The translations under genes were made by a program, and so were the position numbers. Shown here piece by piece: positions 44,311-54,319 of a DNA stretch of 64,000 nucleotides. Under the pieces are notes generated by a model. That model made no database searches. It was not told where the DNA came from and was given only the letters and a program-made list of their open reading frames with translations. The DNA comes from Desulfamplus sp. (lineage in GTDB: Bacteria; Desulfobacterota; Desulfobacteria; Desulfobacterales; Desulfobacteraceae), in assembly GCA_015232455.1 (NCBI GenBank), contig JADFZQ010000005.1, forward strand, positions 1-64,000, given 5' to 3'. Every line of letters starts with the position of its first letter. Positions within the stretch are counted from its first letter, which is position 1.

Positions 44311-45197
44311 ATATCAAATTTCTTTAAAAAAGATTGGAACTGTTTATCTTGCTCAGGGCTAAAACGCATTTTACCCTTTCCAGATTTACCTTCCCTGATA
44401 AAAGATGATCGTTTATAGCCTTTTTCCCAAATCTGAGCGGTAATGTGGTCAAATTTATCTTCATGTTGTTTCATAAATTTAAAGCTGCAACGTTCTTTTA
44501 TCTCAGGGAGTTTATCTGATGGTATTTTAAAACCTGCAAAATTTATTATTTTATCTAATTGAGCATCAAAATCGTTTTTCATATCTTCAAATTTAAGAAA
44601 TAATATTTGTGAAGATTTTATAGAGTCTGATTTTTTAGACATTGCTTTCCAATCAGCAGCATGGACAAACCAGCTTCCAAATTGAACATCACCATCAATG
44701 AATTTTTTGAAAAATTGGTCAAAATCTCCTTTGAAACCTAAATGAGAACAATAAAACTCAAAATAGGATATAGCAACATCGTAACCATTACGAACCATGT
44801 AGATATATTTACAATCTCCTTTTGGTACATCTTGTACTGAAAGATGGCTTTTAAAAAGTCGTGGTGAATTCATTGCTTCAAAATCTTTGGCATTCCAGAT
44901 ACGATAATCAATTAGACGCTCAAACCACGGAACTTTTTGGGCAATATGATCAATCTCCATATTACCGTCAGTAGCTAACTGGTAAAGAATCATCTGAAGC
45001 CATGTTGTGCCTGATCTTGGGTATGTAACGATAAAAATATCATCAGCTCTTGGTTTGAACTCTAATTGGGCAACTTTAAAGTAGTGAAGATAGCGGGCAA
45101 TATCATTTATAGCATCAGATGCAGCAAATAGAGTTTTAGTTGCTAAATTTAAAGGGGTAAATATCGTTTTTTTTAAAAAGTCTGTTTTTATATCCAT
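44307..45197 (-). CDS. PAPS-dependent sulfotransferase (Sulfotransfer_1 family)
   Basis: 296 residues. YPRSGTTWLQMIL (about 56-68) is the 5'-phosphosulfate loop, MVRNGYDVAISYFEF (about 132-146) the 3'-phosphate motif, and REGKSGKGKMRF (about 272-283) the C-terminal GxxGxxK-like PAPS loop. The length matches soluble cytosolic sulfotransferases. It should transfer sulfate from PAPS to a hydroxyl or amine of a small molecule. Lying 136 bases after PKS-A, it probably decorates the cluster product, or sulfates a PKS-bound beta-hydroxyl. CyrJ of the cylindrospermopsin cluster is a functional parallel. Its 3' end touches the integrase remnant. Confidence 0.85.
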   Translation of the reverse strand: MDIKTDFLKKTIFTPLNLATKTLFAASDAINDIARYLHYFKVAQLEFKPRADDIFIVTYPRSGTTWLQMILYQLATDGNMEIDHIAQKVPWFERLIDYRIWNAKDFEAMNSPRLFKSHLSVQDVPKGDCKYIYMVRNGYDVAISYFEFYCSHLGFKGDFDQFFKKFIDGDVQFGSWFVHAADWKAMSKKSDSIKSSQILFLKFEDMKNDFDAQLDKIINFAGFKIPSDKLPEIKERCSFKFMKQHEDKFDHITAQIWEKGYKRSSFIREGKSGKGKMRFSPEQDKQFQSFLKKFDI

Positions 45198-45333
45198 AAT
45201 AAATTATTATTCCGTAAGGTTTTGAAGTTATTTTAATAATGTTTTAAGCTATTAGAATATAGCATTTTTTTGTTAATAATTCAGTAAAACAGGCGGGTTT
45301 AATTGGCAGAGATATTAGATAACTAAAATATTA

Positions 45334-48300
45334 TCAAATATCTTTTAAATCATTGGCTATAAGTTCGTTGAGTTCTTCAGAGGTGAGGCTATCTAAATAT
45401 TGAAAGTCATCATCAATACTTATTTCAATATTACTAACTTCTAATTCTTCTAATTGATTCTCTTGTAAATCTTTAGAGTTATCAGATTTAGCAACATTAG
45501 TTTTATCTTCAAGGTTCTTACTATCTTGCTTAATTTTAGAGTTGGACTCAATATTTACAGCTTTATCTGACGCATGACGTTTTTCAAGAAAATTTGCGAT
45601 CTCTTCAAGTCCAGGATAGGTAAATAGCAAAGTTACAGGCAGAGAAAAGCCGCACATTTTTTGGAGTTGATTTCTAAACTCCACCGCCATCAATGAGTCA
45701 AAACCTTGCTCCATAAGCGGGCGATCAAAAGTTGTATTAAATCCACTAACTTCTTGTGCTAATGTTGCCAAATTCCTTAGCAACAGCCGATGACGCTGAT
45801 CTCCACTAAGTTTGTTTAGCTCCTGCCATAACGGTGCTATTGGAGTTTTAGATATTTTAATATCTACACTTTTGTCAATCTTTGGGATAAGATTTTTAAA
45901 CAAAGATGCTTTATGTTGTCCTGTTCGATCTAAGTAGGCACTCCAATCACATTCAAACACCCCAATTTGGGAACCAGATTCTCCAATAAGTGATTCTAAA
46001 ATTTTCAAACCTTGCTCTTGTGAGATATATGAAAAACCTAAATTGGTAAGATTTTCCCGAACAACGCTCTCTTCAGCAGCCATACCAGATTCAGACCATG
46101 GACCCCACTGAATACTAAGTGCAGGTAATCCTAAAGAACGGCGATAATCTGCCAAACCATCTAAAAACGCATTTGCAGCAGAGTAATTTGACTGTCCTTG
46201 GCTGCCAAGAAAAGATGCGGCAGAAGAAAATAGAATAAAGAAGTCAAGCTGCAAATCTTTTACTAAAGTATGTAAATTCCATGCCCCAACTGCTTTAGGC
46301 TCAATAACAGAAGATAAACTTTGATAAGTTTGAAGAGGTAAAAGTGCATCTTGACGAACTCCAGCTAAATGGATCACACCTTTAAGAGTTGACAAATCAC
46401 ATGAGAGCCTCTTTAGTTCGCCATTTAGCTTTTCAAAATCACAAATATCAACTTGAATCAGCTTTATCTCAATCTCTTTATTTTCTATAGGCTCTTCAAC
46501 AAGTGCTAAATTTTTGTTTGTCAACTTCTTAAGCTCTTGAAGAGCCTCTAAAAATTCAGAGTCAGGCTCTCTGCGAATCAAAAGCCAAAGTTTTCTCGCC
46601 CCAAGCTCTACAAGTTTTTGTGCGATCGGCAAACCAAGTCCGCCAGATGCACCAGTAATTAGATATGCTCCATTTAGATCAAGACGTTGTGAAGATGTTT
46701 GAGAATTAGAGATATTTGCAGCAATATGAGGCGAATCAACCATATTGTTCTTGATACGAGGATAAAATAATTTTACTTGGACTTCAGATAAATCTGTTAC
46801 CGATGCTCTGTATAATCTCATATCTAAGTTGTCATTAGATATAAAATCGGAGATAAAATGTTCCAGTTCTATCTGATATAAAGCAGAATTTTCAGAAAAA
46901 TCTACAATTCCCCCAAAATATTCAGGATATTCTAAAGCAACAGTTTTACAAAATCCCCAAACGATTTGTTGAATTGCGTTAGAGGCTTTTTCTGCAATAG
47001 ATGATTTTTGATCAATAGAAAAAGCATTGCAAGTAATTCCGTAAAACTTAAATTGATCTCCTGATTCTGCAAAAAATTTGAGTAACAGTTGTGCATAATA
47101 TAGAGCATCAACCACTCTCTTTTGAATTATAGAAATAGGTTCATTTTGATCAAATTTGAGTTCAGAACCATAAAGGTAGATAATCTTAAGAAGTTCATTT
47201 GGAGTATTTTTAGTTAGACTTGGTAACTTAGAATGAAAATCTTCTTTTAGAATAATGTGGGGAGTCAACCCAATTGATTCAAATTTTTCACAAATTTTAT
47301 TACCAATCCCTACTTGATCGGAAAAAATTAAAATCTTTTGGGATTGGGTATCAATATTGATAGGCTTATTAAGAGGAACTTCAGACTCTTCCCAGTATAT
47401 ATTATAAAAATTTTGTAATTCATTCAGATTTTGAGTTACGCCATTTAAACTGTTTTTAGAATCATATTTTAAATTTTTTAAAAGAGTTGATCTATCTGTC
47501 AGTTTCACAGTCAAACCTAAGAAAGATAAAATAGGCACTCCATCAGTGGTAAAGACCCTTATATCACCTTGAATGTAATCAGATTCAAGGCGAGTGCTTA
47601 CAATACTTACAACTTTTTCGGGAATCTGTAGTTCATAAGCCTCAAAACTCTCTAACGCAAAGGGAATTAAGATTTTAGACTCTGTTTTCATTGTCTCTAT
47701 TATTTCAGGTTTGCCAAAGACTAATGATTGAAGCATTGCATCAATAAAACCCGGGTATATATCATATCCTTGCGTTACAGATTCTGGCGTAAGGTCAAAA
47801 TGGCAGACAGCCTTTCCTGAATTAGAATCTTCTAAAGCTGAATCAAAATAAGTTCGCCATAAATCACTGATAATTTCAGTTTGCTTTGAACAAGAATGAG
47901 CCTGCTCTATACGACAAAAGCCTGTCCCAAGGTTGTATCCTAACTGCTGAAAGTTTGAGTAAAATTCAGACCCTGCTATTGTTTGTGTGCTGTTATTACA
48001 AAAATCTTCGATCCAAGCAGTAAAAGGCTTATCGCTATATCTATCTTTCCAACTTGAACTATCTTGATCTTTTACTCTTGCACTATTTTGCTCTTTCCTA
48101 TTTAAACTATTTTTATTTTGCTTACTTGCATTATATCCTTTATCTGAAGATTCTAAACGCCCTTCACAATGTGTAATCCAAGACTCATTTACTGTGCGGC
48201 TTATGATTTTAAAAGCTGTTCCAGAATCATCTAAATTTGGCTGGTCAGAGTTTTCGCAAACTAATTGAACAGATCGTAATTCATGCACAACCATCGGAGC

Positions 48301-51300
48301 AGTGAAACGAATATCAATAGCTACGCTATTGGCTCTATTGCCTCTTGCAAAATATGAAAATAGATAAGATAGGTAGGCAGCCGCTGGGACAATAGGTTCG
48401 CCGTAAATTATGTGTTCAGATATAAAAGATGGGGATTTTTCGTCAACCTCAATATTATAAACTTCAATATCTTGATCAATATTGTGAATCTTTGAATTTG
48501 GACTAACTATCTCTTCAGCTTTAGAAATTATATTTTGCGAGATTGGCGGTAAAAAAATCTTCTGTCCCGGGAAAATAGAGATATTTCTTTTGTATGTCTC
48601 ACTCTCAACTTCTCCGCTTGATTCAGCATCTAACCTTGCGTAAACTGGCTTAACGTAATCTGATTTTGATAATTTCTCTGTTGCAACTGGATTCATCCAG
48701 AACCTTTTACGCTGAAAAGGATAGGTTGGGATAGATATTTTGTTTCCTGTTAAAATAGTAGAAAAGGAGTCCGCATTATTGATATGAGTAGAATCAGCAT
48801 TAGATATAAATTTTTCTATATTTGCAATTAGTTCAGATTTACTGTTACCAGATACAAAACATTTATAATCAAACTCCGTTCTACCAACCTGAGCTGTATA
48901 GCACATATCAATCAACTTTTTATGCAAATGCTTAGCATTATTGTCAGGAGAGTCGTCAATCTGTTTAATGAACTCTATATAATCACGGCAATAAGCAATC
49001 AACGATTCTTGGGTTTTAGCTGAAATTGTTAAATTATACTGATAGGAGTTGTTTGGCGTTGAAGGAGATAAATTAAGATTTTTAAATAAGATATTTGAAA
49101 TAGATTTAGGAGGTTGGGCAATAATCACATGAGCGTTAGTTCCAGAGAACCCAAAAGCACTTATTCCAGCAATAAATCGTTTATTATTAGTTCCAGTTAT
49201 GTTTCCACTCTTTTTAATATCTTGGAAAATTATCTTTTCTCTTGGTATTTCTATAGGTAAATCGTTCCATGAAATCAATGGATTAGGGGTTTCAAAACCA
49301 ACTTGCGGAGGAATAATACCAGAGTTAAGAGTCAAGATAGTTTTAATTATACTTGCCATACCAGCAGCAGCTTCTAAATGTCCGATGTTTGCTTTAACCG
49401 AACCAACCCATAATGGACGATCTTTAGGGCGATCTTCTCCATAAACAGCCCCTAATGCCTGCATCTCAATTGGATCACCAAGCCGAGTGCCAGTTCCATG
49501 AGCTTCTACGTAATCCACATCTAAATGGCTTATCCCCGCATTTTCAAGTGCTAAACGGATAACTTTTTGCTGTGCAGTGCCATTTGGTGCGGTGAAACTT
49601 GAAGATGCACCGTCATGGTTTACAGCAGTGCCTTTTATGACAGCAAGAATACGATCGTTGTCTGCAATTGCCTTATCCAAAGGTTTTAGCAATATTGCCC
49701 CCGCCCCTTCACCACGAACATAGCCGTCAGCCAAAGCGTCAAATGTGCGGCAACGCCCAGAAGCAGATAAAGCTCCAAGTTTGGAAAAATAGACAAATAG
49801 GTGAGGGTGAACCATCACATTTACCCCAGCTACAATTGCAGATGAAATAACACCAGAGCGTAGAGCTTGGCACGCACAATCAAGAGCTGTCAAAGATGAA
49901 GAGCAAGCTGTATCAACAGGGAAGTTAGGTCCTTGTAAATTAAGAAGATAGGATATTCTTCCAGCAGCAGCAGAATACATTGAACCAGTAGCAGAATAGC
50001 CATCAATCAATTGAGGGTTTGGCGACCAAAGATGAGAACCCATATAATCAATTGTGGAAAGTCCAACATAAACTCCAACACGCTCTCCAGAATAGGAAGA
50101 GGGAAGAGTGGCAGCATTTTCAAATGTCTCCCAGATAGTTTCAAGCAAAAGGCGTTGTTGAGGATCAAGAGATAACGCTTCTTTTGGTGAAATACGAAAA
50201 AATTGGGCATCTAAATCAAAGATATTAGAGTCATCTAAAAAACCACCAACTTGAGAGTAGGCTTTGCCTAAAATATCAGGGTTTAAATCCAACCAAAATT
50301 TAGAATTCCAACGACTTGAAGGCACTGGTTGAATTACACAACGCCCATCTAAAAGCAGCTTATGAAATTTTGCTGGAGTATTAGCTGAACCCGGAAAACG
50401 GCAAGCCATTCCGATAATAGCAATTTCTATTTTTTTATCATAAATTTTGTGGGTTTTAGTATCAATTTCATTTATATCAATATTATCAATACTTTTTGTG
50501 TTTAGATTATCTTTTTTAGAATATTCATTGTTAAGAAAATGAGTCAAAGAGGCTATGTTTGGTTTATCAAACATTAATGTAGCAGATATATGAAAACCAA
50601 GTTCTTTTGATAGATAACTTGCCATACGGACAGCGTGTTGAGAGGTCAAACCCATCTCTAAGAAACCAACATTGTTGTCAGACGGCGGAGTAATTATTCC
50701 TTGTGTAACAACTTTTATAGCTTCTCTGATTAATGAATTTAGTCTGTTTGGTGTCAGGTTATTTTCTGTAGGAAGTTTCGAGGTTTCTTTTGCTTGAGCT
50801 ATTTCAGCCACTCTTTTTATAACACTAATTTGAATATCATTTGGCAAACACTTTAGATCAAGGAGTTCTGAATTTGCTAATAGAGCTAAACAATCTGTTA
50901 ATGCGATATTAGAATCTGTAAATCTTTTTAGTGTCGAGATAGCAGTAACAGGTAAATTTTGCCTAACATCAGCATTAAATTTATTTGCACACTCATCTAT
51001 AGCACCGCTTAAAACACCGTGGGGGCTTATTTCTATAAAAGTTTTGTATCCATCAGAGAGCATAACTTTTATAGTCTCTGCAAAACGAACCGGCTGGCTT
51101 ATGTGTTCAGCCCAATATTTAGCTCCAAAGTCATTATAAAGAGGCTTTCCGCCACGAAGTGAAGAATAGATAGGAATCACTGGATTTTTTATAATAATAT
51201 CACTGACAGCATTTTCTAAATCAGGCGTAAATGGCTCTACAATAGGGCTATGATAAGGAATGTTAATGCGAAGTATTCGACAAAAAATGCGTTTTTCTTC

Positions 51301-51873
51301 TAAGCGTTTGATTAAAGGGGTGAGTATATCGGCTGCCCCTGTTACTACAGTTGCAGCGGGACTATTTATCGCGGAAATCCAAATGGAAGAGGATACAACA
51401 GATTCTTCAGAGTCTAAAATTTCTCTAACAGCTTCTTTAGGTAAACCAATATGGGCAAGAACTCCTTTGCCAATAATATAAGACATTAATTGGCAATGCT
51501 GCCACACAAGGTGCATAGCATCGTCTAAATTAAGAATACCAGCTATGTTAGCTGCTGCAACTTCACCAGAAGAGTGTCCAACAACTCCGTGAGGAGTAAT
51601 TCCCCATGATTTGAGTAGTCCAGACAAGCCGATTTGAATAGCAACATTACAAGGGTGTGCAATTAAAAGATCGTCAATGCGGGAATCATTAGCAGAACGG
51701 TTAATCTCTTCAACTATCGACCACTTTGAGAATTTTGCAAACTTTTTATCACAACGCTCAACTATATCCCTAAAAATTGGTTGTTCGTTGAACAGATCGG
51801 TACCCATGGTTTTCCATTGAGTACCGATTCCCGCATAAACAAAAGCACACTTTTTTTTTACAGCAGAACACAT
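45334..51873 (-). CDS. PKS-A: AT-ACP-KS-(AT lost)-DH-KR-ACP, probable loading and first module
   Basis: 2179 residues. It begins directly with an AT (YAGIGTQ, GHSSGE about 101, IPYHSP at the selectivity site, not the common AFHS or YASH), followed by a carrier with MGLTSQ (about 411). KS (about 481-914) has DTACSSSL (about 659), EAHGTGTRLGDP and KANIGHLEAA. The KS-AT linker then runs straight into the post-AT PTYPFQRKRFW, with no AT. DH has SEHIIYGEPIVP (canonical HxxxGxxxxP) and GFIDAM. KR has YLITGASGGLG and YSAAN, with RQD in place of LDD. ACP reads QGFDSL (about 2058). The N-terminal AT-ACP pair looks like a loading module of unknown acyl choice. The ATG overlaps the stop of DUF697 protein b (TAATG), so translation is coupled. 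Confidence 0.92.
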   Translation of the reverse strand: MCSAVKKKCAFVYAGIGTQWKTMGTDLFNEQPIFRDIVERCDKKFAKFSKWSIVEEINRSANDSRIDDLLIAHPCNVAIQIGLSGLLKSWGITPHGVVGHSSGEVAAANIAGILNLDDAMHLVWQHCQLMSYIIGKGVLAHIGLPKEAVREILDSEESVVSSSIWISAINSPAATVVTGAADILTPLIKRLEEKRIFCRILRINIPYHSPIVEPFTPDLENAVSDIIIKNPVIPIYSSLRGGKPLYNDFGAKYWAEHISQPVRFAETIKVMLSDGYKTFIEISPHGVLSGAIDECANKFNADVRQNLPVTAISTLKRFTDSNIALTDCLALLANSELLDLKCLPNDIQISVIKRVAEIAQAKETSKLPTENNLTPNRLNSLIREAIKVVTQGIITPPSDNNVGFLEMGLTSQHAVRMASYLSKELGFHISATLMFDKPNIASLTHFLNNEYSKKDNLNTKSIDNIDINEIDTKTHKIYDKKIEIAIIGMACRFPGSANTPAKFHKLLLDGRCVIQPVPSSRWNSKFWLDLNPDILGKAYSQVGGFLDDSNIFDLDAQFFRISPKEALSLDPQQRLLLETIWETFENAATLPSSYSGERVGVYVGLSTIDYMGSHLWSPNPQLIDGYSATGSMYSAAAGRISYLLNLQGPNFPVDTACSSSLTALDCACQALRSGVISSAIVAGVNVMVHPHLFVYFSKLGALSASGRCRTFDALADGYVRGEGAGAILLKPLDKAIADNDRILAVIKGTAVNHDGASSSFTAPNGTAQQKVIRLALENAGISHLDVDYVEAHGTGTRLGDPIEMQALGAVYGEDRPKDRPLWVGSVKANIGHLEAAAGMASIIKTILTLNSGIIPPQVGFETPNPLISWNDLPIEIPREKIIFQDIKKSGNITGTNNKRFIAGISAFGFSGTNAHVIIAQPPKSISNILFKNLNLSPSTPNNSYQYNLTISAKTQESLIAYCRDYIEFIKQIDDSPDNNAKHLHKKLIDMCYTAQVGRTEFDYKCFVSGNSKSELIANIEKFISNADSTHINNADSFSTILTGNKISIPTYPFQRKRFWMNPVATEKLSKSDYVKPVYARLDAESSGEVESETYKRNISIFPGQKIFLPPISQNIISKAEEIVSPNSKIHNIDQDIEVYNIEVDEKSPSFISEHIIYGEPIVPAAAYLSYLFSYFARGNRANSVAIDIRFTAPMVVHELRSVQLVCENSDQPNLDDSGTAFKIISRTVNESWITHCEGRLESSDKGYNASKQNKNSLNRKEQNSARVKDQDSSSWKDRYSDKPFTAWIEDFCNNSTQTIAGSEFYSNFQQLGYNLGTGFCRIEQAHSCSKQTEIISDLWRTYFDSALEDSNSGKAVCHFDLTPESVTQGYDIYPGFIDAMLQSLVFGKPEIIETMKTESKILIPFALESFEAYELQIPEKVVSIVSTRLESDYIQGDIRVFTTDGVPILSFLGLTVKLTDRSTLLKNLKYDSKNSLNGVTQNLNELQNFYNIYWEESEVPLNKPINIDTQSQKILIFSDQVGIGNKICEKFESIGLTPHIILKEDFHSKLPSLTKNTPNELLKIIYLYGSELKFDQNEPISIIQKRVVDALYYAQLLLKFFAESGDQFKFYGITCNAFSIDQKSSIAEKASNAIQQIVWGFCKTVALEYPEYFGGIVDFSENSALYQIELEHFISDFISNDNLDMRLYRASVTDLSEVQVKLFYPRIKNNMVDSPHIAANISNSQTSSQRLDLNGAYLITGASGGLGLPIAQKLVELGARKLWLLIRREPDSEFLEALQELKKLTNKNLALVEEPIENKEIEIKLIQVDICDFEKLNGELKRLSCDLSTLKGVIHLAGVRQDALLPLQTYQSLSSVIEPKAVGAWNLHTLVKDLQLDFFILFSSAASFLGSQGQSNYSAANAFLDGLADYRRSLGLPALSIQWGPWSESGMAAEESVVRENLTNLGFSYISQEQGLKILESLIGESGSQIGVFECDWSAYLDRTGQHKASLFKNLIPKIDKSVDIKISKTPIAPLWQELNKLSGDQRHRLLLRNLATLAQEVSGFNTTFDRPLMEQGFDSLMAVEFRNQLQKMCGFSLPVTLLFTYPGLEEIANFLEKRHASDKAVNIESNSKIKQDSKNLEDKTNVAKSDNSKDLQENQLEELEVSNIEISIDDDFQYLDSLTSEELNELIANDLKDI

Positions 51874-52433
51874 TATTTTGTAGGAGCCTCAGTTGCGATC
51901 TTTTCACCCTCTTTATAGTAGCTCTGAAAATAATCTCTCATCTCTTCAGGATCAAAATTAAGCAGGGTACCGCCAGATTCGAAATGTTGGGTAAATACTT
52001 TGCCAATAGCATAGGTGCAAGAACCTCCTACAACACTTAGTGTTACAGCACCTGTAGTTGTTCCAATAAGTGGGATATTTTTCACAAGAGAAGCTAAAAA
52101 TGGACTTGCATGAACAGGTAGTCCGCCTCCTACTAAAGTTGTTATAAGAGTTTTACCAATATTTTTCATAAAAGGAACATCATAAATTTTGCAAAGCGAT
52201 TGAACTAACTCCATCTGAATTCCAGTAAGAGCTATAAAATCTATTACTGGTAAGGGAATCAATCCAGCTCCAACAGCAGCATATACTCTTTTACGAGTAG
52301 CTTGTTCAGCTTTTTGCAGCCTATCTTTGAATTCTGATTCTGAAAGCGGCTCCATTTTAACAGTTTCTGGTTTAATGTTCTCTGTTGCAGATGCACTCTT
52401 ATCATTAGGCATATCAGCAGATTTCTGATTCAT
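51873..52433 (-). CDS. DUF697-family membrane-associated protein b
   Basis: 186 residues, paralogue of 21278-21790. Shared blocks: VYAAVGAGLIPLPVIDFIALTG against YVSSAVGLIPLPFVDFMGVTG (positions about 55-76, given as landmarks), KIYDVPFMKNI, a Gly-rich hydrophobic hairpin, AIGKVFTQHFESGGTLLNFDPEEMRDY and KEGEKI at the end. A strong AAAGGAG precedes the ATG. Its stop codon overlaps the PKS-A start. Each DUF697 gene stands near the head of a PKS-containing stretch of the operon, which suggests a shared role in membrane placement of the synthases or of the pump (inference); the biochemical role of the family is not settled. Confidence 0.75.
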   Translation of the reverse strand: MNQKSADMPNDKSASATENIKPETVKMEPLSESEFKDRLQKAEQATRKRVYAAVGAGLIPLPVIDFIALTGIQMELVQSLCKIYDVPFMKNIGKTLITTLVGGGLPVHASPFLASLVKNIPLIGTTTGAVTLSVVGGSCTYAIGKVFTQHFESGGTLLNFDPEEMRDYFQSYYKEGEKIATEAPTK

Positions 52434-52562
52434 GTCATTTTCTCCTTTCTTTAAAAATTACCTTTTACTTTTAATTAATTATTAAGACTAATTTCTTTAC
52501 TATTTATATACTAACTACATTTAGCAGATACTACCTTCATTAACTTGTGTTATTAACAAAAA

Positions 52563-53528
52563 TTAAAATACAACTTTTATACCAATACCATTGGTTTGAT
52601 CGCGTTTACGGATTCCAAGTAATTGATTGGCATTATTATCATACTCTTCTTTGTATGATAAGCTCACAAACAGATTTTCCATAATCTTAAAATCAACACC
52701 AACGCTAAAAGTCCAACGATAAATATCTGAATCGCCAGCATCTACTACATATATCAAATCTTGAGTAACCATAACTCCTTGATAGGGGAAGAGTTTAATG
52801 CTCTCGTTAAAATACAAAACATCATATTTTTCTGTATCTGGATCATAATTACCAATAGTATTAGCTATTCCCCACTCTTTTACTAAAAGGTATGTTTCAT
52901 GGTACTCGTCAATATATTTCTTAGTCTCATAACCATAAGCACCAAACATCGAAAGTTTAAAAATCTCCATACCAGAAAATTTAAAACTATAAACATCACC
53001 GCCAATACCAGCGTAATATGTCCATCTCTCATCTATATAAGAGTAGTCATCTTCAAAATAAAAAACACCGGGTGCAAAATAAGATTTTTTGGTAAGAGCA
53101 TATCTAAAATCTTCATGAATATCATATTTGGTTGAATCTCTAAGAGATGTGTTTTGCTCAGAAAATGGGGGGGCTTTAGGTTTTGCTACACTTTTTTTCT
53201 CAAAACTACCACGAAGATTATTTGTAAATCGGTGATAGCGTAGCGATAAAAGAGAATCGACAGCATGGTTGTCTGAAGTCCAATTACCTGTAGATCTATC
53301 CCACTGATAAGTAGCCTCAACATGCCACAATAAATCTTCTGGAATAGGATCAAATGTCAAAGGGTTACGTGTCCACCAATTACTTAGATCCTGCTCTTTT
53401 TTCTTTTCAACTTTCTGTTCAGTTTTATTCTCTTCCTTTTTAGCTTCTTGGGAAAAACTATTTATTGGTAATGCTATACAAACTGTTATTATTCCCCAAA
53501 TTACCACTCTAAATACTCTGTTCCACAT
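52563..53528 (-). CDS. Outer-membrane beta-barrel protein, DUF481-like
   Basis: 321 residues. A signal peptide (about 1-26, cut after NSFSQ) is followed by a Lys/Glu-rich linker and then alternating aromatic/polar strands (WHVEATYQWDRSTGNW, SLLSLRYHRF, TYYAGIGGDVYSFKF, FVSLSYKEEYD). It ends in IGIKVVF, with the terminal Phe expected for Bam-assembled barrels. The pattern fits DUF481/YdiY-like proteins, whose function is unknown. GGAGG lies seven bases before the ATG. It sits between the thioesterase and DUF697 genes at the head of the cluster and might help export or resistance; this is inference from position only. Confidence 0.7.
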   Translation of the reverse strand: MWNRVFRVVIWGIITVCIALPINSFSQEAKKEENKTEQKVEKKKEQDLSNWWTRNPLTFDPIPEDLLWHVEATYQWDRSTGNWTSDNHAVDSLLSLRYHRFTNNLRGSFEKKSVAKPKAPPFSEQNTSLRDSTKYDIHEDFRYALTKKSYFAPGVFYFEDDYSYIDERWTYYAGIGGDVYSFKFSGMEIFKLSMFGAYGYETKKYIDEYHETYLLVKEWGIANTIGNYDPDTEKYDVLYFNESIKLFPYQGVMVTQDLIYVVDAGDSDIYRWTFSVGVDFKIMENLFVSLSYKEEYDNNANQLLGIRKRDQTNGIGIKVVF

Positions 53529-53617
53529 GATTCTCCTCCTTTAGTTTATTGTTAATTAATTTCTTTGTTAATGCTTTAACTAATAAAAAATTTTATTTTT
53601 TTGGGTTCTCTAAGGCA

Positions 53618-54319
53618 TCAAGTATCTGATAAAGTATTTTCAATCATTTGCCCAATTTTGTCCATATTATCAAAAATAAAAAAGTGGTTACCTCTAAATT
53701 TTTTAATTATCAATTGTGATGTAGTTTCAAGCTGCCAGACCTTGACATCTTCCTCTTTTATATGTTCGTCACTCCCGAACATAGCTGTTATAGGAACAGG
53801 CAGTGGTGGACAAGAGATATGCTCATAAACTTCTAATGCTCTGAAATCAGACCTTAAAATAGGAATAAAAAGATCCATAAGCTCTTTTTCTGCAAGCACC
53901 TCTTCTGCTACCCCTCCATAGTTTTTAACTTTTTCAATAAAAGCATCACGAGGTAGTTTATGAACATCTCTTTCACAACGAGGAATTGATGGTGCAGGTG
54001 CCCCGCTTACAAAAAGATGGTGAGGTAGTGGAAGTCCAGCATTTAAAAGACGACGAGTTAATAAATAGGCGATAGTTCCACCCATACTGTGTCCCCAGAT
54101 AGCAAATGGGAAACTATCAGAATAAGAAAGCTGATGAAATATATCTGATACCAAATCATGTATATCGTTTAATAAAGGCTCATTGAGCCGTCTTCCATGT
54201 CCAGAATATTCAATGTATGTAGTTTTAATGTTGTTGTGAAGATGTTTGTTTATATCTCTGAATGCAAATGAAGTTCCACCAGCAAATGGGATACAAATAA
54301 GATTGATAGGTTTTAGCAT
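53618..54319 (-). CDS. Type II thioesterase
   Basis: 233 residues from the ATG at 54319 (AGG five bases upstream; the longer frame would need a TTG at 54355). It is an alpha/beta hydrolase of the GrsT/RifR kind: LICIPFAGGTSFAF at the start, EYSGHGRR, WGHSMGG (nucleophile Ser), a late Asp in FGSDEH and the catalytic His in GNHFF. Such enzymes clear stalled or wrong acyl groups from carrier proteins of PKS/NRPS lines. It is the first gene of the cluster; about 225 bases upstream lies the fadBA terminator, so this is the likely operon head. No clear promoter could be picked out in the AT-rich gap 54320-54543. Confidence 0.88.
   Translation of the reverse strand: MLKPINLICIPFAGGTSFAFRDINKHLHNNIKTTYIEYSGHGRRLNEPLLNDIHDLVSDIFHQLSYSDSFPFAIWGHSMGGTIAYLLTRRLLNAGLPLPHHLFVSGAPAPSIPRCERDVHKLPRDAFIEKVKNYGGVAEEVLAEKELMDLFIPILRSDFRALEVYEHISCPPLPVPITAMFGSDEHIKEEDVKVWQLETTSQLIIKKFRGNHFFIFDNMDKIGQMIENTLSDT

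Noticed and set aside
44191-44418. An intact 75-residue integrase-like gene
   Set aside because: After about residue 38 the frame only reads the antisense of the sulfotransferase 3' end; the catalytic part is missing.
26475-51873. Classification as a standard trans-AT polyketide synthase
   Set aside because: The AT-less modules keep KS-AT and post-AT linkers of cis-AT origin, other modules have intact ATs, and no free-standing AT gene was seen in this window.
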